Shown here piece after piece: positions 59,142-64,000 of a stretch of 64,000 nt of DNA. The first letter of the stretch is position 1. Each line of letters begins with the position of its first letter. The position numbers and the translations under genes were made by a program. The notes under the pieces are model-generated. The model saw only the letters and a list, made by a program, of their open reading frames with translations. It did not search any database and was not told the DNA's origin. Origin of the DNA: VGJW01 sp035285595 (GTDB lineage Bacteria; Cyanobacteriota; Sericytochromatia; S15B-MN24; VGJW01). Where the stretch lies: NCBI GenBank assembly GCA_035285595.1, contig JAYKGV010000006.1:1-64000 (forward strand), read 5' to 3'.

Positions 59142-59330
59142 GGTACACCCGGCGACTCCTGCCGGCGAAAGTTAATTTCAGATTGAGAAACGCCCAAGCC
59201 GTGCGAGAGGTGTTAACCAACCTTAAAATGAAGGTCAAGATTCAACAGGAAGTCCCTTACCTGGCCTTAACCGCGGTATTTCCTTGGTTACGAAGTTCCC
59301 GACCTCGCTGTTTCGGAGGCCAGTTTCAGA

Positions 59331-60569
59331 ATGGTACGTCGTTCACTGCTCGCCCTCGCAGCGGTTCTGCTCACCGGCTGTGGCGGTGCTCCCACCTCGG
59401 CCCTTTCACCGCTTGGACGCCCGTCGATGTCCGTGGGTGAGATCAGCCAGGCCAAGGCCATGCAGTCCGTGCTGCAGCCGTCCTTGGGACAGCCTGTCAC
59501 ATGGAACAACAGCCTGACCATCCATCCCGATCGCGAGGCCTTCCCCGTCCTGCTCGACATGCTGAAAGGCGCCCGCAAGTCCCTCTGGATGGAAACCTTC
59601 GAGTTCGCCGACAACGACAAGGCGCGTCAGCTCACCGACCTTCTGATCGCCAAGAAGAGAGAAGGCGTGGACGTCCGGGTCATCATGGATTTCATTGGGT
59701 CCAAGTCCATCGGGACCGCCACGGCCAAAGTCCTGCGCAACAACGGCGTGCCGACCGTCGTCTATCCGGCCACGCCGTTCCTCAGGCGGACGGGACATGG
59801 CCTCAACATCACCCATCGAAAGCTTTACCTCGTTGATGGCGATCAAGGGATGACAGGCGGGATGAACCTCGGCGACGAATACTTTGACCACGCCCACGAC
59901 ATGCTGTGGAAGGTCCAGGGGCAAGCCGCCCATCAGTTGCATCAAGAGTTCGTCACCGACTGGGCGTTGGGACGGGGCGGCCGGCTCGAGGCGCCATCGG
60001 CTCCAACCGGAATCTATGGCAGCGAGCCCATCGGCATGTGCGTGACCAGCCCGCGGCAGAAGGGACGAGAGGAGGAGATCCGCGGGGTCCTGCTTCGAGC
60101 GCTCGATACGGCCCGAAGCCGCATCGACATGGCCTACCCCTTCTTCTCGGACGATCAGGTCCTCGATCGCCTGATCCGGGCCGCCAAGCGGGGTGTGGAC
60201 GTCCGGGTCATCCTGACCAAGGAGTCCCACCCGGCCATCGAGAAACTGGCCATCTGGTCCGCTCGTCAGGCCATGCCCAAGGGCGTCAAGTTCCACTGGT
60301 GGAACACGGGATACGCCCACATCAAGTACACGGCCGTGGACGGTGCCTTTCTCCTCGTGGGCTCCTCGAACGCGGACACCTTGACCTTCGAGAACAATCA
60401 GGAGCTGGACCTCATCCTGACGAACCCGCGCATCGTCTCGAACTTTCGCGACACCATCTGCGATCCCGACTGGGCGGCCACGCCTGCCGTCACGGAAGCC
60501 GAAATCAACGTGCCCTGGACCCAGAAGCCCTGGTTCGCGCTGCTCGAATTGCTCGACCGTTACATCTGA
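59331..60569 (+). CDS. PLD-family (cardiolipin synthase-like) lipoprotein 1
   Basis: 412 residues. Lipobox LTGC with Cys17. HKD1 is H162, K164, D169 (THRKLYLVDG, then GGMNLGDEYF); HKD2 is H330, K332, D337 (AHIKYTAVDG, then GSSNADTLTFENNQEL). METFEFADN and MAYPFFSDD are typical of cardiolipin-synthase-like PLDs. The protein is predicted to be exported and lipid-anchored, not a membrane-embedded synthase. The gene at 60721 is a close paralog in tandem. A terminator follows. Confidence 0.92.
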   Translation: MVRRSLLALAAVLLTGCGGAPTSALSPLGRPSMSVGEISQAKAMQSVLQPSLGQPVTWNNSLTIHPDREAFPVLLDMLKGARKSLWMETFEFADNDKARQLTDLLIAKKREGVDVRVIMDFIGSKSIGTATAKVLRNNGVPTVVYPATPFLRRTGHGLNITHRKLYLVDGDQGMTGGMNLGDEYFDHAHDMLWKVQGQAAHQLHQEFVTDWALGRGGRLEAPSAPTGIYGSEPIGMCVTSPRQKGREEEIRGVLLRALDTARSRIDMAYPFFSDDQVLDRLIRAAKRGVDVRVILTKESHPAIEKLAIWSARQAMPKGVKFHWWNTGYAHIKYTAVDGAFLLVGSSNADTLTFENNQELDLILTNPRIVSNFRDTICDPDWAATPAVTEAEINVPWTQKPWFALLELLDRYI

Positions 60570-60585
60570 CCCTGCCGCAAACGCC

Positions 60586-60625
60586 AAGCCCTCTCGGAGC
60601 CGTGAAGCCCCGGGAGGGCTTTTGT
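60586..60625 (+). terminator. Rho-independent terminator after PLD lipoprotein 1
   Basis: AAGCCCTC at 60586-60593 pairs with GAGGGCTT at 60614-60621, and a T-run (60620-60623) follows. The loop of 20 bases can pair further (TCGG with CCGG). It separates the two PLD paralogs into independent transcripts. Confidence 0.75.
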
Positions 60626-60682
60626 TCAGATTCTGTTAAAAATCCTGCGCAAGCATGGAACTTTACCTGAAGATAACCGATA

Positions 60683-60699
60683 CTTGAGATCATCTTGAG
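60683..60699 (+). promoter_or_regulatory. Direct repeat CTTGAG with 11-base period
   Basis: CTTGAG occurs at 60683-60688 and 60694-60699, one helical turn apart, in the AT-rich leader of the second PLD gene. Such one-turn direct repeats are the usual layout of OmpR/PhoB-type binding sites. The gap before the first PLD gene (59142-59330) is also AT-rich with TTAACC-like words but no clear matching pair. Confidence 0.25.
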
Positions 60700-60720
60700 G
60701 TTTCAGGATCCAGGTTCACC

Positions 60721-61968
60721 ATGACAAAGACGTCCTGCCTTGCCGGCCTGCGCCGCGCCTGTGCCCTCACGGCTCTGGGTACCCTCGTCGGGTGCGGCAA
60801 CCTGGCGGCCGCTCCCCCCAGGCCGGTCACCCCGTCCCTCTCGGCCCGGGCCTTGGAAGTGGCCCGCCAGGTCAAGACAGCCGTCCACCATCCCATCACC
60901 CTCAACAACCGGCTGGACCTCGCGGTCGATCGCGAGGTGCTGCCCGCGTTCCTCGACCACCTGCGATCGGCACGAAAGTCACTTTACGTGCAGACCTTCG
61001 AGTTCTGGAGCGACGCCGTAGGCCGGCGCATCTGCGACGTCCTCGTCGACCGCCATCGTGCGGGGGTCGACGTGCGGGTCATCCTCGACCAGACGGGGCA
61101 GAACCATGTCCGCAGCCGGGTGGAACGCCTCTTGAAGGATGCCGGCATCGCCGTGCAGGTATATAGGGCGACACCCTATGTACGAAAGACCGGCGTCGGG
61201 CTGAACATCACCCATCGGAAACTCTATCTCGTCGATGGGGACAAGGCCATGACGGGGGGGATGAACCTGGGCGACAAATACCTCGACCATGCCCACGACA
61301 TGCTCTGGCACGTCACCGGCGAAGCTGCGGGACTGATGCACGAAGAGTTCCGCTTGGACTGGGTTCGCGCCGGCGGCAAGCTCTTTGCCCTGCCTCCCCG
61401 TCCCTCGGGGAGCTATGGCATGGAGCCCGTGGCCATTGCCGTGACCAGTCCGCGGGAGAGGGGCCGTGAGTCCGAAATCCGCAAGGTGCTTTTTCAAGCC
61501 CTCGACCGTGCGACACGACGAATCGACATGGCCTACCCCTTCTTCTCGGACGATGCCTTGATGGAGAAGCTCAAGGCAGCGTCCCGCCGCGGTGTCCAGG
61601 TTCGAGTCATTCTGACCACACATGACAGGGAGATCCTGCGCAAGCTCAACAAATGGTCCGCAAGACAAATCAAGCCGGCAGGCGTGCAGCTTCACTGGTA
61701 CGACAAGGCTTATGCCCACATCAAGTACACGGTCGTCGACGACGCGTTCCTGCTGGTCGGTTCTTCGAACGGCGATACCCTGACCTTCGAGAACAATCAG
61801 GAGCTGGATCTGGTCCTGACGGAACCCGCCCGCGTGACGTCATTCCGTGCGAGGGTCCCTGACCCGGATTGGGACTCGACCCCCGAGATCACCGACGCAG
61901 ATCTGGACATGCCCTGGTATGACAAACCTCTCGCGGGCTTTCTCGAGCTCATCGACTACTACATGTAG
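60721..61968 (+). CDS. PLD-family (cardiolipin synthase-like) lipoprotein 2
   Basis: 415 residues, paralog of the preceding PLD gene with long identical stretches (LNITHRKLYLVDGD, GGMNLGD, DMAYPFFSDDA, NQELDL). Lipobox LVGC with Cys25. HKD1 is H165, K167, D172; HKD2 is in AHIKYTVVDD followed by GSSNGDTLTFENN. It has its own leader and probably its own promoter. Paralog retention suggests distinct expression or substrates. Confidence 0.92.
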   Translation: MTKTSCLAGLRRACALTALGTLVGCGNLAAAPPRPVTPSLSARALEVARQVKTAVHHPITLNNRLDLAVDREVLPAFLDHLRSARKSLYVQTFEFWSDAVGRRICDVLVDRHRAGVDVRVILDQTGQNHVRSRVERLLKDAGIAVQVYRATPYVRKTGVGLNITHRKLYLVDGDKAMTGGMNLGDKYLDHAHDMLWHVTGEAAGLMHEEFRLDWVRAGGKLFALPPRPSGSYGMEPVAIAVTSPRERGRESEIRKVLFQALDRATRRIDMAYPFFSDDALMEKLKAASRRGVQVRVILTTHDREILRKLNKWSARQIKPAGVQLHWYDKAYAHIKYTVVDDAFLLVGSSNGDTLTFENNQELDLVLTEPARVTSFRARVPDPDWDSTPEITDADLDMPWYDKPLAGFLELIDYYM

Positions 61969-61985
61969 GCGAGCGCCTGCACCTT

Positions 61986-62390
61986 TCAGGCCCGTTGCTG
62001 ACCCGACAGGACCCGCTGCTCCTCGAGCACGCGGGAAACCTGCTCCAATGTGCAGAAGCCCAGCTTGATCACCAGGTGGCCCAACAGCAAGCCCGTGGCC
62101 TCGTGTTCGGCCATCGCGGATTCGAGTTGCTCGGGTTCCAGCAGCCCCTTGCGGACCAGCAACTGGCCGAGACGAAGGTCCCGGTACTGTTGCTCGAGCT
62201 GTTCCTCGAGCTGGGCGAACGAGAGATACCCCAGCGTAAACAGGATTTCGCCAAGCCTCAGATAGGGCTTCTTCGCCTGTTCCCGCAGCGCATGATCCAG
62301 CTGCTCGCGGGTGACAATGCCCTGCGAGAGCAGGACTTGACCCAAACGATCTCCCATTCCACCTGATATCATATAAAGACATTCTACCAT
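61986..62390 (-). CDS. Double MshEN-domain protein (GspE N-terminal-like)
   Basis: 134 residues in two similar halves: LGQVLLSQGIVTREQLDHAL with LRLGEILFTLGYLSFAQLEE, and RLGQLLVRKGLLEPEQLESA with LLLGHLVIKLGFCTLEQVSR. These are MshEN (T2SSE_N) modules, which in MshE and related proteins bind cyclic-di-GMP through RLGxxL-type loops. No ATPase domain follows, so this may be a free-standing c-di-GMP-responsive regulator. Start could be 62390, 62372 or 62357; the last leaves more room for a promoter opposite the divergent addB-like gene. Confidence 0.85.
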   Translation of the reverse strand: MVECLYMISGGMGDRLGQVLLSQGIVTREQLDHALREQAKKPYLRLGEILFTLGYLSFAQLEEQLEQQYRDLRLGQLLVRKGLLEPEQLESAMAEHEATGLLLGHLVIKLGFCTLEQVSRVLEEQRVLSGQQRA

Positions 62391-62407
62391 GGAGAGCCTG
62401 CCAGCCG

Positions 62408-64000
62408 ATGCCTCTGCACCTGATGCTTGCCGCGCCCGGACGGGGCAAGACCGTGGCGTGCCTGCAGGCCATGGCCCGAGACCTCGACCGCCCCGGCCCC
62501 CCCCGGATCCTTCTGGTGCCCGAGCAAGCCACAGACACCATGGAGCGCCAGATCCAGGACGTCGCCGGCATCTCCCATCGACTGCAAGTCACGAGTTTTC
62601 GACGGCTGACGTGGCGAATCGCCCAATGGACCGAAGGGGCGGCCTTGCAACCCTTGGGGGACGGGGGGCGGCGCCTCCTGCTTCACGCCGTGCTGCGCCG
62701 CCTTGGTGATCAGCTCGAACACTTCGGTCGTCTTGAACGCCCGGGACACTGGGTCGGCAGCCTCCTCGCCTGGCTCGCCGAGTTTCGTCGACACGACCTG
62801 ACTCCGGCGCGCCTCAGGGCTGCCGCGGAAAGACTCGCGGGCCACCCGGGCGATACCCTGGCCGCCCGACTCCGCGATGCCGCGAAGCTCCTCGAGGAAC
62901 AGGAGCGCGTCGTGGCGGGGGGCTGGCGCGACGAAGACACGACGCTCGAAGTGGCCGCACGCTTGGTGCCAGCCGCCCCCTTCCTCTCAGGGGCCTGCTT
63001 CTGGGTGGATGGCTTCCAGGACTTCACGCCCGTCGAGGAGGGTTTCCTCAAGTCCCTGCTGTCCCGAGGCCACGAAGTTCATGTGACCCTACCCCTCGAT
63101 CCTGAACGGTTGGACCGTCACGACGGACGGCGTGTGTACGCCCTGGCCCTTGACACGAGAGAACGTTTGCGGGAGGCAGCCCTCTCGATAGGTGCGAAGG
63201 TTTCTGAGGATCTGCTCGTCGGACAACGACCGGGTCGATTCCGGGCCGACAGCCCCCTCGAGCACCTCGTGCGCCACTGGGGTACCCCGTCCAGCTGGCC
63301 TGGCGATCCTGCCCCCGCGATCCGGCTGTTGGAGGCCCCGGATCGCACGGCTGAAGCCGAAGGCGTGGTCGCCGACCTGGCCGACACCGTGCGCCGAATG
63401 GGCTGGCGGTGGCGTGACGTGGCCATCCTCATCAGGGATGCGGAAAGCGAGGGACCGCTGCTCGAACGAGCGGCCCGACGGGCAGGAGTCCCGCTCTTCC
63501 TTGACCGACGTCGGCCGGTGGAAGACGAGCCTCTCATCCGTCTCGTGCTTTCGATCTTGACGATCTGGGCACGGCACTGGCCGACGGCTGCCGTCATGGA
63601 CCTGCTGAGGAACGACCTCTTTCCCGCGGACCAGGGAACCGTGGACCGGCTCGAGAACGAAGCGCTGGCCGGGGGCTGGGAGCACGGTTCCTGGCCGGTC
63701 CGCGTCAGGCAGGAAAGGGATCCGGGCGACCCCTGCGGCCCGTTGCTGCAACGCTTGGGCGACTTGGTGAATACCGCAGACAAGCTCGGTCCTGCCCCGA
63801 CAGTCCGCGACCTCGCCGAAGCCCTGATGGTCCTCCTCGATCGCTGGGAGGTACCGAACCTGATGGCCCTCCGTCAAGACGAAGCCTTGGCAGAAGGGCG
63901 CCCCCTCGATGCCGCCGCCATGAACCAGGCCAGACAAATCCTTTTGGACCTGCTGGATCAATGGGTTGCCGTGGAAGGGGACGCTCCGTTGAATCTCACC
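62408..64000 (+). CDS. addB: AddB-like helicase/nuclease subunit, 5' part (runs off window)
   Basis: The frame opens at the ATG at 62408 and stays open to the window end (531 residues, no stop). MLAAPGRGKTVACLQAMARD is a Walker A (G-R-G-K-T, residues 11-15). ILLVPEQATDTMERQIQ, VTSFRRLTWRIAQW, FWVDGFQDFTPVEEGFLKSL and APDRTAEAEGVVADLADTVR match the N-terminal half of AddB, the inactivated-helicase, nuclease subunit of AddAB that processes DNA double-strand ends. The C-terminal nuclease and Fe-S parts would lie beyond 64000. addA would be expected next. Confidence 0.85.
   Translation, partial: MPLHLMLAAPGRGKTVACLQAMARDLDRPGPPRILLVPEQATDTMERQIQDVAGISHRLQVTSFRRLTWRIAQWTEGAALQPLGDGGRRLLLHAVLRRLGDQLEHFGRLERPGHWVGSLLAWLAEFRRHDLTPARLRAAAERLAGHPGDTLAARLRDAAKLLEEQERVVAGGWRDEDTTLEVAARLVPAAPFLSGACFWVDGFQDFTPVEEGFLKSLLSRGHEVHVTLPLDPERLDRHDGRRVYALALDTRERLREAALSIGAKVSEDLLVGQRPGRFRADSPLEHLVRHWGTPSSWPGDPAPAIRLLEAPDRTAEAEGVVADLADTVRRMGWRWRDVAILIRDAESEGPLLERAARRAGVPLFLDRRRPVEDEPLIRLVLSILTIWARHWPTAAVMDLLRNDLFPADQGTVDRLENEALAGGWEHGSWPVRVRQERDPGDPCGPLLQRLGDLVNTADKLGPAPTVRDLAEALMVLLDRWEVPNLMALRQDEALAEGRPLDAAAMNQARQILLDLLDQWVAVEGDAPLNLT

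Noticed and set aside
60626..60720. Sigma-28 promoter before the second PLD gene (AACCGATAC)
   Set aside because: The CCGATA word lacks a properly spaced TAAA element.
1..64000. CRISPR arrays, insertion sequences, integrases or prophage blocks
   Set aside because: No regularly spaced repeats, transposase/integrase motifs or phage structural genes were seen; the lysin-like proteins stand alone.

Overview
The window is GC-rich, densely coding DNA from a motile, probably diderm bacterium (TolC-type outer-membrane efflux protein and many lipoprotein signal peptides). Several features point to a non-photosynthetic relative of Cyanobacteria, of the Sericytochromatia/'Tanganyikabacteria' type: panC and cmk overlap by 4 bp (they are fused in many cyanobacteria), there is a DUF3326 gene, and there is a CpcT/CpeT-family lipoprotein, with no photosynthesis gene in the window. 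This placement is an inference from gene content; no 16S rRNA or ribosomal protein gene is present to confirm it.

Layout. 1-1184: the 3' part of a PD-(D/E)XK/Rpn-like gene and a decayed, gene-poor stretch. 1185-9676, minus strand: a lytic transglycosylase; a tightly coupled run of methyltransferase, FolB, FolM-like reductase, phospholipase-D-like protein and CYTH protein; ornithine aminotransferase; an alpha/beta hydrolase; and a large lipoprotein. 9834-12583, plus strand: an XRE-TPR regulator, a small lipoprotein, a DUF5069 protein and a YceI lipoprotein. 12597-16027, minus strand: a cysteine-peptidase-like protein, the CpcT/CpeT lipoprotein, a PLD lipoprotein, an FMN reductase and tRNA-Gln(UUG).

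16097-25763, plus strand: the site-2 protease RseP, hemL, a tripartite efflux system (ATPase, TolC-like protein, adaptor and two different MacB-type permeases), then panC and cmk, nearly all joined by 1-4 nt overlaps.

25861-57056, plus strand: a continuous ~31 kb flagellar/chemotaxis cluster in an order close to the Bacillus fla/che operon: flgBC-fliEFGHIJK-flgD-flg_new-flgE-(second FliK-like)-(FhlB-like)-flbD-motAB-fliLMY-cheY-fliOPQR-flhBA-cheR-cheA-cheC-cheD-(small membrane protein)-fliA-cheW, followed by DUF3326, an ECF sigma factor and its zinc-finger anti-sigma factor. It encodes the MS and C rings, export gate, rod, hook, stator, switch, CheA/CheY/CheC/CheD signalling and the flagellar sigma factor. 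Flagellin, hook-associated proteins, flgG, flhF/flhG, cheB and chemoreceptors are not in the window. The most unusual features are a hook protein with about four tandem D2-like modules, a leader before flgB that can form two mutually exclusive hairpins (one covering the flgB ribosome-binding site), and a probable CTG start for motA.

57045-64000: ligA (minus), two tandem paralogous PLD lipoproteins (plus), a double MshEN-domain protein (minus), and the 5' part of an AddB-like nuclease/helicase gene that runs off the right edge.
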